A stretch of DNA of 64,000 nt from Diplonema papillatum. Its lineage: Eukaryota > Euglenozoa > Diplonemea > Diplonemida > Diplonemidae. The DNA lies in assembly GCA_030068145.1 (NCBI GenBank), contig JAPJBO010000483.1:106490-170489 (forward strand). The letters run 5' to 3'. The notes under the pieces are model-generated. The model worked only from the letters and a program-made list of their open reading frames with translations, had not been told where the DNA came from and did not search any database. This document shows positions 21,416 to 32,101 of the stretch, in pieces (within the stretch, counting starts at the first letter, position 1; every line of letters starts with the position of its first letter). Both the position numbers and the translations under genes were made by a program.

Positions 21416-22137
21416 CAGTAGTTGAGAGTGATCGAGGACAGTTGCCTTTCATAAAGAAGCCGAACAAAAGTAGTCCGTGTAAGTATTTGGAAGTCATCCC
21501 TCCGAAAATCCCAACCAATAGCTCCCGCACGGAGCGGAGAAGTTTAACTGTTACTACAGCCAGCTTTGAAATGGTGGCAAAAGAGTACTGAATATGTGAG
21601 AACTCGCGCGAATCGTTGACCTGCACCAACCGTGCACAGTAAGCCAATGAAGCAGCTCCAAGATAAAGAGAGACTTGACTTCCGTTGTTGGTGCGCACGC
21701 ATGTAATGCCTGGTGCAGAGGCGTCGAAAAGACAGTACTGTGCCACCTCGCCTTGGGCGCATTGGGGATCCATGCGGTGCCACGAAAGGGGGCCCATGGG
21801 TGTGGCACTGGGCTCGCCTGCATGCTCTTTCACCGCAACAACGAGTTGAATGCCAAGCGAACTTTCTTGAGTTCATCGAGCATCAGGAGGCTCCCGCTGT
21901 CAACAGGATTTTCAGTGACTGGGTCATGTTAAACAATGTAGCCTGCTCAGTTTCGTCGTCGGCTTTCCTTCGGCGGTACTCCCGGCATCAACTAAGGGTA
22001 GACGAGTTTTCACAGGATTTTCCGAGACTAGAGGTAATAGCTCTATCGAGCCAACCCCACTTTTTAGGGGATCCGGGCGAAGCCCGGGGCCACTTTTTTA
22101 TAGTGTTTTTTTGGGTCAGAATTTTTGTCAGCGGCCA
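21416..22137. other. Intergenic, possible upstream exon or 5' UTR
   Basis: A minus-strand ORF (21336-21833) overlaps the start of the permease gene in another frame and reads moderately protein-like around ASLAYCARLVQ, but has no domain and no clear splice link. A short hairpin with GATCCGGGCGAAGCCCGGGG lies near 22070. Confidence 0.3.
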
Positions 22138-23073
22138 TAAAGGGGGGGTAGACCTACTATCCAGGGGGACCTATTATCCTAGGATAATAGGTCGACTGGT
22201 TTCGGAAATAAATTTAACTTTTTAATTTTTCAGCGGCGAGTAAAAAATTTATGGAAGTGGGCCTACCCACCTGCTGTGAGTGTAACACCAGCATACCAAG
22301 TGAGAAGAAGTGTGGAAACAGCATAGAATGTAAATGTTGCCATCAAGCAAAAAGAGAGAGTGAAAAAAAGAAAAAAGAGCTGTTAAAACGGAAAAGAGGC
22401 TGATCAATGGTTTCTCAAAGGCCGCGGTTTGGTGTAGTGTGTTGTGAACCAGCACACTCTGCCGCCCTGTGGGTGCGCTTTGCTTTGCTGGTGCTGTGAA
22501 GAGGACGGCTGAAGCGCCGGCTGGTGTGGACTAGTTTCTGTTGTCTCAGTGCACTCAGCATTGGTCGGACCCGGTGCAGGTGCAACTGGTGCAGATACGG
22601 CTGGTATGTCAACCTGTGGGTTGTTCGGTGGCACTTCTTCCTTGAATTCTACCGCATCCAGTGCAGGGAACGTCGGCCAGGCGGTCGTGGGAGTGCCTTG
22701 TGATATCGAAATCCCTCAGTTATGTTAGGGATGAAGCCAGAGGTGACAGAAAGTTTTGCCACAGGGAAGGGGGCTTGTGGCAGCCAAGCGTTCATAGCAA
22801 TGTTGCTTTTCAATCCTTCGATGTCGGCTCTTCCTAACCTAGACAAGCAGAATTGTCAAAGGGCACCCACTAACACTCGAACGGACAGGTTGGTTTTCCC
22901 AAACAATAATCAATATCGCGCCGAAGGCGCGAAGGAAAAACACACCACCTGGATAGCCCTAGGATAAGCATTGGATAAAGCCTGGAGAATAGCAATTTTT
23001 AACGCCACTAGTTTTAATGTTCGCGGAATTTCCGGAAAAAAATCGGGTGGATAATAGGTCTACCCCCCCTTTA
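22138..23073. mobile_element. TIR element with TAAAGGGGGGGTAGACC ends
   Basis: The left end reads TAAAGGGGGGGTAGACCTAC then TATCC; the right end is the reverse complement with one mismatch (25 of 26 match by eye). The left TIR is followed by a second palindrome, TATTATCCTAGGATAATA. No target duplication is visible. The interior has two minus-strand open stretches (22649-22846 and 22404-22634) that look like one decayed coding region broken by a frameshift: an N-part with DIEGLKSNIAMNAW and a Pro/Thr/Ser-rich C-part. I do not recognise the protein; a transposase remnant or captured gene are both possible. Confidence 0.65.
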
Positions 23074-23096
23074 GCTTTTTTTGCCCCTGGAAATTG

Positions 23097-23175
23097 ACAC
23101 CGTGATGGCAGAGTGAACGGCGCCAGGTATTAGGGCTGGAGTTCCCGGGTTCGAACCCCGCCGAGGACCTTTTTT
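23097..23175 (+). repeat. tRNA-derived SINE-like unit with box A, box B and T-run
   Basis: Box A TGGCAGAGTGAACGG and box B GGTTCGAACCCC are spaced as in a tRNA gene and are followed by GAGGAC and a run of seven T, a Pol III terminator. The acceptor stem and anticodon arm do not fold as a normal tRNA, so this is best read as the head of a SINE or a tRNA pseudogene rather than a functional tRNA. Confidence 0.55.
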
Positions 23176-23269
23176 TGGTTCTCCTTGGTCTTCGGTCAAT
23201 TCCCTCGCTCCGGGGTTTTCTTGACCCGTGATTTGGCACCGGGTATTTGCATACTTCAGGCCCGGACGG

Positions 23270-24165
23270 AACGTAGCCTTACCAGAACTTAGCCTCGCCC
23301 GAACTTTGCTTTGCTTCGCCGGAACTTTGCTTTCAAGAATTAGCCTCCAGAACTTAGCTTCACCCGAACTTTGCTTTGACTTGGCTTCGCCCGAACTTGA
23401 CTTCACCAGAACTTAGCATCGCCCGAACTTTGCTTTGCTTCGCCCGTACTTTGCTTTCACCAGAACTTAGCCTCCCCGGAACTTAGCTTCACCAGAACTT
23501 TGCTTTGCTTTTCACCGAACTTAGCTTCACCAGAACTTAGCTTCGCCGAACTTTGCTTTGCTTCGTGTGCTTTCACTAGAACTTTGCTTCACCAGAACTT
23601 CCCCGGAACTTAGCTTCACCCGAACTTTGCTTTGCTTCGCCGAACTTAGCTTCACCAGAACTTAGCTTCGCCGGAACTTTGCTTTGCTTCGCCCGAACTG
23701 TGCTTTCACCAGAACTTTGCTTCACCAGAACTTCCCCGGAACTTAGCTTCACCCGAACTTTGTTTCGCCCGAACTTTGCTTCACCAGAACTTAGCCTCCC
23801 CAGAGCTTAGCTTCACCCGAACTTTGCTATGCTTCGCCGGAACTTTGCTTTCACCAGAACTTAGCCTCCCCAGAACTTAGCTTCACGGTGAAGTTCACCC
23901 GAACTTTGCTTTGACTTAGCTTCGCCCGAACTTGACTCACCAGAACTTAGCATCGCCCGAACTTTGCTGCCGAACTTTGCTTTCACCAGAACTTAGCTTC
24001 ACCCGAATTTTGCTTCGCCCGAGCTTTGCTTTCACCAGAACTTAGCTTCACCAGAACTTAGCATCGCCCGAACTTTGCTGCCGAACTTTGCTTTGACTTA
24101 GCTTCGCCGAACTTAGCTTCACCAGAACTTTGCTTCGCCAGAACTTTACTGTTTCCCGAACTTTA
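23270..24165. repeat. Degenerate minisatellite (CCAGAACTTAGCTTC / GAACTTTGCTTTG)
   Basis: About 900 bases built from two alternating words, ACCAGAACTTAGCTTC and GCCCGAACTTTGCTTTG, with frequent indels. No stable period, so units have diverged. The short ORFs on both strands here are products of the repeat. Confidence 0.9.
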
Positions 24166-24720
24166 ACTGCTGCCTCTGGTCTCGCTGGGCGCCGGTCTTT
24201 ACCGGCGCAAATGTACTTTGTCGCCACAGAGAGTGTTGCCACAGCCTCTTTCAAGACACAACAGTTTGTCTAAGGTCGACGTGTTCAATAGTACTGGCTG
24301 CGTGTGCCGCGGGCTTGGTCTGCAGCAGTGATAGACCGGTCATGTATGGGCCAAATGTGGCCGGCCAGCCTGTTGGACCTACAGACGGCCGGCCCTATGT
24401 GGCCGGTCAGTTTCCAGCGATGGACGTTTTGTCATGCTCCACAGGACCGGTATTTGTCTCGGTCGGCGCCAGCACTGGTCCAGAAGACTGTTTCTCGTCG
24501 TCTCATCGACGGGTAAACTCCTGACAAATGGACGAGGAAAGCAAACTCGCAATTGCTAAGTGTCTAATCTAGTATCTAGTGGCTAGTACAACAAAGGAGT
24601 AGAGGGACCAAAAGCACTCGTGTCGTGAACGATCGCAGGACCAATTGCAAGCTGCGCAGGTGCGTGAAAGCTGACGACAGTATTATATTTGCCTTTCAGG
24701 TATCGTTGAGAGTAAGAGTG
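24166..24720. other. Intergenic, no gene recognised
   Basis: Contains a cluster of GGCCGG palindromic words at 24350-24410; otherwise nothing notable. It adjoins the 3' side of the four-helix membrane protein gene. Confidence 0.45.
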
Positions 24721-25347
24721 TCACCACAGTCGGTTTCCAGTCCAGGTGCAGTACGACATGAAGAACAGGAGAACCGAGTCAATTGTTGTCAGCGCCCATC
24801 CATACGAAAGCTGATATCCGTCTGATATGACAAGACCGCACTGTTTGCGGCCCCACACGACAAGAAGGGCCAGCGCGACGATGAAGAGAGACAGCCCGGC
24901 TATGAAGAATATGGGCGAGATAGCGTACCGGTATCGCACTGACAGCCCGCCCGGTCGTGTCAATTCTATGCCTTCGATGATCATGGCAATGCCGACGGCA
25001 ATCAGATTGATGGCGGTCATCGCCTTGCAGATGCGGAGTGTAAGATTAAACGTATCACACGCCCCGTCGTTGCCAACGCTTCCTTCTAAAGACCCGCACC
25101 TCCATGTGAAGCAGCCGGTCATGCAACGCTGCTCTTGCTTTCCAACTGCATTCTCTCGGAACATGCTCGGGAACACTGCGATGATTACTTGCAGCAGGAA
25201 AACGATCATTAGGACCGAAAAAAAGATGCCATGAGTCTTCCTCGAGAATTCTTCTCCCGTTCGCTTCTTTCGGAACCAGACGTGCGACAGCAAGATTACA
25301 TCGGGGTCCTCGGGCTCCGGAGCTACGGGAGGCCCGGAGTTTTGCAT
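24721..25347 (-). CDS. Small four-helix membrane protein with Cys-rich outer loop
   Basis: 208 residues. Short cytosolic N-terminus rich in Pro/Asp, then TM1 (about 42-60, GIFFSVLMIVFLLQVIIAVF), a ~50-residue loop with five Cys including CMTGCFTWRC, TM2 (about 112-128), TM3 (about 144-166) and TM4 (about 185-202). This is the claudin/amastin/tetraspan topology. The loop pattern CFTW..C resembles, but does not match, the amastin signature, so I give only the architecture. The start is chosen because no other Met precedes TM1. No operon-like linkage; a GA-repeat block starts about 70 bases upstream. Confidence 0.65.
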   Translation of the reverse strand: MQNSGPPVAPEPEDPDVILLSHVWFRKKRTGEEFSRKTHGIFFSVLMIVFLLQVIIAVFPSMFRENAVGKQEQRCMTGCFTWRCGSLEGSVGNDGACDTFNLTLRICKAMTAINLIAVGIAMIIEGIELTRPGGLSVRYRYAISPIFFIAGLSLFIVALALLVVWGRKQCGLVISDGYQLSYGWALTTIDSVLLFFMSYCTWTGNRLW

Positions 25348-25417
25348 ATTGCTTGCACTTTGCCCCCCCCCCTCCTATATATTCTTTCTGGCAGGTAGAT
25401 GAGGTTCCAACGTTTAG

Positions 25418-25490
25418 AGAGAGAGAGAGAGACGAGTTAGAGTGCAGGTACCATCTCTCCGGGGAGTTTCCGGTCTCCTCACTTCAATCA
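25418..25490. repeat. Short GA run plus dispersed repeat, second copy
   Basis: GAGAGAGAGAGA followed by CGAGTTAGAGTGCAGG and the CCATCTCTCCG block, matching 3240-3310 with a few differences. The rest of 25491-26044 shows no gene. Confidence 0.8.
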
Positions 25491-26044
25491 CGTTTATTGT
25501 GGCTGAACTTCATGCAAAAAACTGCGGGTGTCCGCAGGCGACTCTTCTTAACTCAGACTCTGTGGATCTTGTGGGAAATTGCGGACACACAGTACGGTCG
25601 CGTGTCGTTCATAGGCCACATCCCTGTTCGCGAACTTCGCTGCCTTAAGAAGGTCCAGTTTCTCCTGCCGTTTACCTGCGCAAGCTGATGCTTCATTGTA
25701 GGCAAAACATGCCAACAGGAACGGAGGAGCCTAGGAGCCGCGGGTTTGCGGGAAGTTGGATCCTTGTCCGTTGCGCCGCAGAGAAACGCAAGCGAATTAT
25801 GGATTTGTAGAAGGCAAGGCCGTCTCGACGGCGAACAGTTGGGTTGTCTCGTCTCTAACGGTAGTCCGAGCTAGTGTCGTCGTCGCGACACGATGCTTGG
25901 AGCACGAACATGGGTAATGCAGCCAGTCGAGCGTGTTGGGATATCGAGCGAGCAAACGCGGCTCGATTCGAAAAGAGCTGTGTTGAAGAGGCCAGTAGCA
26001 TCCCACTAGATGCTGAGGAAACCGAACTGAATGGTTGGAGAATC

Positions 26045-27856
26045 TCACAAGCTATTGAGGAATTCTCCCGCATCTTGCATCAGATCCTGGGTAAACTCCC
26101 GCAGGCTTTCTTCGAACCTGCCGACTAAATAGGACGATATGCTCCCGTCCTCAATGTAAAAGAGCAGGCTCTTCTGCACGAAGTACAGACCCAATAGACT
26201 CGTCCACGATTGCAGCGTCGGTGCAATGGAAAGGTGCGCAGAGCGCAGGGAGCCTTTCAGAGACTGGTAAAGGAACGATTCGGCCAGCGAATCAGCGATG
26301 GCCGACACCTTGTGCCCACAACTCTGTGTGTAGTACGAGTAGCCATCCACAGATTCGTCAGAGGTGACGTCCTTGATCTCGCGGCAAAGTCGATACGCGG
26401 AGAAGTCCAATTTGTGGCGCAAGAGGTCGCTCAGGTATTGCGGATCTGACACATCAATGGCAGCCGGATTCAGACTGCCGACTCTCCACAACACCGGCAC
26501 GCGATCACGCCAGCGGATAGCAAGCGACCCCGTACCGGTGCCGTACAGCATCTTTCTGGCCGCGTCAAGGTAGTCCCGCGTAACGAGCTGCTTCAGGGAC
26601 GCATTGTGCCCTGGGAACACTTTGTACACTCCACCGACGTCATTGCTTGGATGTGTGCTGGCGTAAAAAGCTGCTCCTTCCAGTTCTGCCAGCATGGATG
26701 CGCAATCTGAAGACAGCTCGGACGCCGCAATTTTCAAGGCGCTGGCATACGTCTGCTGTTGCAGCTGACTCCCGTCTGGCGGTGATGCTGCCTGGCGCAG
26801 GGCCAAAGTCGACGCCGCGGTTCTCGCAATTAAGGGAGCGACCCTGTCCTGAACAGTGTTGTACCGCGCGATGGGCACAGTATGGTTTTGATCAGCATCG
26901 ATCCCGCGAATTCGCTCGATCAACGTAATTACCTCCTTCAGCGTCCGCTTCGCGTCTCCGAGGCACACTGCAGCACTACAAAGCTTCGAGAGTGTGAAAT
27001 CTGTGACAGACTCATACTTCGGCTCTGCTTCAATATCGAGTATTTGCGTGGACGATCCGTGGATCATGCGGCGACTTGATACGATACTCTCGCTCGGGAC
27101 TTCCAAGTTTTCAAAGAAGACCGCACGTGCTCCTAACTGCTGGGCTGCTGTCGCAAATCCTTTTGGAGCAGACTCCCTAACACGGCTTGAGTTGGCGAGC
27201 GGAGACGGGGGAAGATCTAACAGCTGGACGCCAGGGACCAGGTCCGACCCGGCTGCGGCCCTTATTTTGACTTTGACGAACACGAACGGCTCGTCTGGTC
27301 GCATCGCGCTGGCAGCAATATCATCCACAGGTTCGCACGCAACTATCGCATTCGTTATGGATGGATTGTCCGCTCCCGTGGCCCAGGTCTTTGCGTGCAA
27401 GGGGCTCGGTGTATTGATCACGAAGCCGGTGCCTTTGGTGGTAACCGTCGTACCCACGCAGTTCGCAGAGCCCCCACCGGTCACCTCCGTCATTAAGACA
27501 AGACCTTCTTTGGATGAAGTCGCGTTCTGCATATCGACGGGAAGGCCCTCCTCCCCGCAGGCTTCAGCATACATAACTCGGTTCGTTAGGTGGCGCAGGG
27601 CTTGAACTCCAAGCCCCTTTTCACCAGCAGCCCCAAACGCAATCAACAGCTTGGGGACGTTGCTCGCGCCGGCTGCTGGGTCTACTGCCGGAACCGAATT
27701 GCGCTCCAGTTCTTCTCTTTTGTAAAGGGCATATTCCGGCGTAAAGTGCTGCGCCATCGTCTTCCTCCCGAAGCGGGCGTTAGGCCGTTCCGGGAAGTGG
27801 TACGCTGCCTTTGCGGCCGGCTTTAGGTAGTTCGTGTTCAGCAGCTGCCTCTTCAT
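26045..27856 (-). CDS. Acyl-CoA oxidase-like flavoprotein, active-site Glu apparently missing
   Basis: 603 residues from the Met at 27856 (MKRQLLNTNY); the frame is open to 28018 but that extension is Cys/Arg-rich and unlikely. The middle resembles peroxisomal acyl-CoA oxidase: LVLMTEVTGGGSANCVGTTV (the flavin-binding MTE motif of the acyl-CoA dehydrogenase superfamily), FVINTPSPLHAKTWATGADN, FVFVKVKI and a PGVQLLDL segment. The C-terminal half is helical as in the family. In acyl-CoA oxidases the catalytic base is a Glu in an F-E-G-x-N motif; the best matching place here reads KVFPGHNASL, with Pro at that position. The last three residues are NSL, a poor peroxisomal PTS1. So the fold is likely but normal beta-oxidation activity and peroxisomal location are doubtful. 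Confidence 0.65.
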   Translation of the reverse strand: MKRQLLNTNYLKPAAKAAYHFPERPNARFGRKTMAQHFTPEYALYKREELERNSVPAVDPAAGASNVPKLLIAFGAAGEKGLGVQALRHLTNRVMYAEACGEEGLPVDMQNATSSKEGLVLMTEVTGGGSANCVGTTVTTKGTGFVINTPSPLHAKTWATGADNPSITNAIVACEPVDDIAASAMRPDEPFVFVKVKIRAAAGSDLVPGVQLLDLPPSPLANSSRVRESAPKGFATAAQQLGARAVFFENLEVPSESIVSSRRMIHGSSTQILDIEAEPKYESVTDFTLSKLCSAAVCLGDAKRTLKEVITLIERIRGIDADQNHTVPIARYNTVQDRVAPLIARTAASTLALRQAASPPDGSQLQQQTYASALKIAASELSSDCASMLAELEGAAFYASTHPSNDVGGVYKVFPGHNASLKQLVTRDYLDAARKMLYGTGTGSLAIRWRDRVPVLWRVGSLNPAAIDVSDPQYLSDLLRHKLDFSAYRLCREIKDVTSDESVDGYSYYTQSCGHKVSAIADSLAESFLYQSLKGSLRSAHLSIAPTLQSWTSLLGLYFVQKSLLFYIEDGSISSYLVGRFEESLREFTQDLMQDAGEFLNSL

Positions 27857-30722
27857 TGTTCGTTTCCTTTCGCAACCCCTCGGGCCTGGCAATGAGAATA
27901 ATGATATCCAACAGGAGCAAGAGAAGTCGGTTTGCAAGTGCCGGGCAGTGCCATCACGCCGGGGGTTGCCGTCCTTTACGTGACACCCCTCACCAAACCC
28001 AAGTCTGTACTTCTTCACTGAGAATCTTCAGAAATCGCCAGACAGATGAGGGCAAGAAATCTTGACTTGCCTTCGCAGAACCCTACGACCTACTTGGCAC
28101 GTTCTGGTCGTTGTACGACGGGTGCCTTTTAATCACGGGCTGTTTTTACCCCCGCAAATCGCTTTTCTGCCCCGCGAAAACAACTGTTTTTGACTCTGAA
28201 CTGTGAACAATTGCTATGGCTGACTGATGCAGGGGACAAACCAGGAGGGGTGTCTTCAGAGTCTGGCAATCTGACTGGTGACAAGCATTAACTTCGCCTC
28301 CACTCCCGTTATCGAAGCATAAAAAGAATGGACTCAACTTGAGCTCGCACCCTCACTGATGGGCTCCAACCTTGGATAGGTGGGACACGGGAGCAAAAGA
28401 TTGCACCTAAATTAGAAATGGAGCGCACTGGGCAGTGTCAGGCCGCCTATCTTGACAGTCTTTGGTAGGGCTTTGTGGTTGGTGTTCAGAAGCAATGAGG
28501 ACTAGTACGGGTAGAAAGCCAACAGGAACTAGACAGCGGTCTCTTGTTCCCGTTCTGCTGACCATTGCCAGTTCACGATCGTTCCCTGAGTCGGTTTCGC
28601 ACCGCTCACCTTTCGGACCGTGACGAAGTGCGTTCTTTTCATCTGCACATCGGCTAGTACGCGTATCGTTTCCTTGCTTCTTTGCGGTCTTCAGCGGCTC
28701 ACGCCCGCAGCTGGCGTTTTGAGCGGGAGCCCCAGTTTCCACTCGCAAACGAGTACGCTTTGCGGTGGTATGGTTTGGCGTCAAGGACAACCAGAACGTG
28801 CAAGAGAAAGGACTTCTCAGTAAAGACTGCTGTTCGTGGTACTTAATAGGCCCAATAAGGACGAGCGCCCGAACAAGCAGCAGAATAAGATGGCATCGGG
28901 GGGAGAAATGAGAACGAAGGGGAGGTAGGTGCCTTGTTGGTTTCGTTTTATTTTGGTCTTTGCATGGATGAGCGCTGACAACACAACAAGCTGCAAGCAG
29001 GCAAAATTCTAAAGCAAGACAATCGCAATGTTTTCAAAATGCTAAGCTCGAGCCAGGAAGTCTGCTTGTGTTCACGCGAAGACTCGCCATAAGATTTTAG
29101 AAAGGAGTCGGAACTGCTTTCGTCTCAGCAAACGACGCAAGGTCCTAAAGATCTATTTCCCGTTCCCCCACTGTTTGGTCCAATGCACCGTCTATATGGC
29201 CCGAGCGCCCGAGCGCAGCGGATACCCAGCACATACAACTCTCTCTAGCCTCGAACAAGCCAACCGAGTCGGCCATATTGTCACGCGGCTGGGAGAACCC
29301 TTCTTAGCCCGAGCGTGTTCGACTTGATCCAGACACATCTAGCCACAGAATTACTCTCAGGCCAGAGAAAGTTGCCGAACGTGAGGGTTGGTGGAGCGGT
29401 TTATTATACACCATCGCGTAAATACGTAGCATCATACGGTGTGAGATTGGTACATGTAGCAACTCGGATCCGAGGTTGGCATCAGAGCACCTCCAGGATA
29501 CAACCAGCACTCTGTACCTACAAGGGCCACCAGACGGGCATGCGGTATACTGTAAGATAAACACACACGCGAACCACGTAGATACTGTGGTACTCATTAT
29601 TTACCACCGTTGACTTGGGGCTTGTTTTGGACCTTCGCGTGCGGAGCTAAGATGGCGGAACGGGATAAGAACTTTAAAAGATTTTGGAGGCAAGGGGGGA
29701 ATTGCAAGGGGGTGGAGTGGCTGCTTCCATATATGTGCTGAACCGACATTTCGATTCAACGGCGGTACGTGAACCCTGAAAACCACAAGCGGAGGCCTGC
29801 TTCGGGGCGAGGGAACCCAAGGTGATGCTCAGCGCAGTGAGCGAAGGAGAAGACATTGTATAACCCATTCCACGAAAAGGTGTCACAAAAAGTGACGTCC
29901 AGATTTTGCCATCTGTAGGTAATGGTCGGTTCGGGGATTTTGAGGCCCCCCCCCAACGATCGAGGCTTATTTCCAAAGATCAGGGTCCCTCAGATCGATG
30001 CTTTACTCTCTGCATCTGATGCACGGTATTAGCTTCGTTTCTCTTGAAAATCCGTCCCGTCTGCTACTTTTCTGAGCTCCCATAAATCCCCTCTACGAAT
30101 TCCTGACCCCGGTTCTGCCTGTTTATGTGAGATGTGTCTCTGCGCTTTGTCAAACCCGAATACCGTTGATGACTCCTCTTTGCACGGTCCAACGTTTGGC
30201 ACGAGTTAGACACGAGTACAAACCTCGGTCGAACAGAAGCGACGCTTGCCGAGCCGGCAAGGTAAGGATTTAGGATTCTGGGTTGGTAAGCATATACAAG
30301 CTACTGGACGATATTGGGACGCATTGTCTCGGAATGGGCAACGGTCCATCCAGCACAAGCTCGTAAGGAGAGGCAGACGACAAACAAACAACTGTAAGTT
30401 CTGGTAACAGAGGATGGTATGGAGGCAGAAGCATGCAGTTTGAAAAGCGAATGATGTTCGTGTATGTATCTGAGCTCGGGCAAAACCGCATAACTCAGGA
30501 AGCATGTCTGAAGAATGTTCCCTTTCAGTAAATGTGTGTTCGGTGGATTCAGTCCGCCTGCTTACTCGAAATGCTCAAAGACACTGCATGTTCTCGCCAG
30601 AAGGGCTAACGTTTGTGGAAGACTCATTTTACGCAGGCAAGCTTTTCCCTTGACCGTCGCTGTGTAGTTCGCGTAATTGATCTCACTCAGAACCAACATC
30701 CTTCCTTAGCCGGAACAGCATC
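27857..30722. other. Long intergenic stretch, no gene recognised
   Basis: Almost 2.9 kb between the oxidase-like gene and the CCCH gene. ORFs are all shorter than 130 codons, on both strands, without domain patterns. No tandem repeat and no TIR pair was seen. Confidence 0.5.
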
Positions 30723-31219
30723 CTACCCATTGAGTCCGTAGCTACGACCTGCATGCTGTCGTAGATTCGACGACCGTCCCTTGCGAAAGCTACTTTTCGT
30801 TGAGCTGTCATGACTTTCACAGTGCAAGTCGATGAGTCCACCTTCATACGGCGAGAAACGCTGATGTTGTTGAGCCGGTGAACTCGCCTTGAAGATGCGC
30901 CTGACCGACCAGCAGCACAAATGGATTGGCGGCCGATCATTCAGGAAATGGAGGTAGGGTCTATCTACGACTGCAGCTCGCTTTCACCGTGGGCGAACCC
31001 ACAGAGTACACCAAACTTGCAATGGCCCTTGCACCAGTGACGGCAGATGGAAGTTTTGAGCATGGTTGGCTTCAAGCGAGCGCGCTGGCTGTTGACGTCG
31101 TCGGGGTTTTTCTTGCTTCGCTTCTTGGTCACCTCGAGGATGGTCTTGTCTGAGGCCCGCTCCATCGGCGGCCTCGCACGAAGGCCAGTGCCGTCAACGT
31201 TGAAGACTGATGTGACCAT
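30723..31219 (-). CDS. CCCH zinc-finger protein, two-exon model
   Basis: Exon 1 is 31219-30972 and exon 2 is 30900-30723, giving about 141 residues. Exon 1 ends with a CCCH finger, KTSICRHWCKGHCKFGVLC then GFAHGESEL (C-x7-C-x5-C-x3-H), the RNA-binding type found in TIS11-like and related proteins. The proposed intron (30971-30901, 71 bases) starts GT and ends CAG, and the join keeps the frame, continuing GESELQ into RIFKASSPAQQHQRFSPY. Without splicing the frame stops four codons after the finger. Exon 2 is Ser/His/Arg-rich and has no further domain. More 5' exons cannot be excluded. Role in mRNA binding is by family only. Confidence 0.6.
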
Positions 31220-31269
31220 CTTTGGGTGTCGTTTCTAATTTTGTCTTTGGAGAGAAACTCTATGGGTGT

Positions 31270-31975
31270 TCGTTAAATGACCAATTACCATCACGGATTT
31301 TCCAAGGCTGGCAAGGGAAAACAGGGAGAAGGTTGATCTTGCGGTGTTAAGGTTTCTCACAGGACCGGCGTAGTGGAGGCGGGACGCGACCTTGGGGGGG
31401 GAAAATGTTTCTTGGGTTTGAAGAGCGCGTGGTGCTTGCACCACTGAGGCCAGGGGGGGGGGGGGCAGGTGTTCACATAAGTAGGGGATCGGGCCCCTGG
31501 TTTTCAGCCTCAGTTTTCCCCCTGTACAATCTCTCATCAAGGGGTTGGCATTTTTTTTGCATTTTTGGCAGGGGCCGCACTTGGGGTCTGGGTCCAAACA
31601 TACTCGCTCTTTCCAAATACGTTGTTCTCGGAGAGAATAAAAATAGGGTGGTCCTGCAGTTCGATGTGCGCCGTGGACTACATGGTCCCTGGTCACCTGG
31701 TCTATTGTTGTGCAGTGTTGACTCTAGAAAGAAGCAGTGCGTGAAGAGCAGGCTCCTGAACGACTCCGTCGTTGGGGCCCTGCAGTATTTGCAAGACCGA
31801 AGATGTGCATTCTCACTCGAGTGGGTAAAGTCAGCATCCAATCCCGCCGACTTGCCATCACGGATTCCTCCAACGAGGATGACAAAGGAAAACAAGGAGA
31901 AGGTTACACTTGCGGTGTGGAGCTTTCTCACAGGACCAGCGTAGTGGAGGCGGGATGCGACCTTGTTGTTCGCAA
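31270..31975 (+). mobile_element. Degraded YR-retrotransposon 3' end with direct repeats
   Basis: Two diverged direct repeats (about 31280-31397 and 31850-31965) share the words CCATCACGGATT and TCACAGGACC..CGTAGTGGAGGCGGGA; the second one also covers the end of an RNase H frame (31742-31944, + strand, LLNDSVVGALQYLQDRRC then SASNPADLPSR). The RNase H begins after a deletion that removed the second catalytic Asp region. Similar words (GGACTGGCGTAGTGGAGGCGG) occur at 35900-35925 at the end of the downstream element. A run of 13 G lies at 31453-31466. Confidence 0.6.
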
Positions 31976-32101
31976 GGCTTTCTCGTTATTCTGCAGATTC
32001 ATCTGGGGAATCAACGACCCGAAGATTGCCACTCCGGTGTCGCTTTTCAACGAACCGTGATCCAGGAGGGCGGTGAAGGGGTGAAAACCGAAAGTTTTAA
32101 G

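Noticed and set aside
23097-23175. Functional tRNA gene
   Set aside because: Boxes A and B are present but the acceptor and anticodon arms do not pair properly.
24721-25347. Calling the four-helix protein an amastin
   Set aside because: Topology and a CFTW..C word are suggestive, but the full amastin signature is not met.
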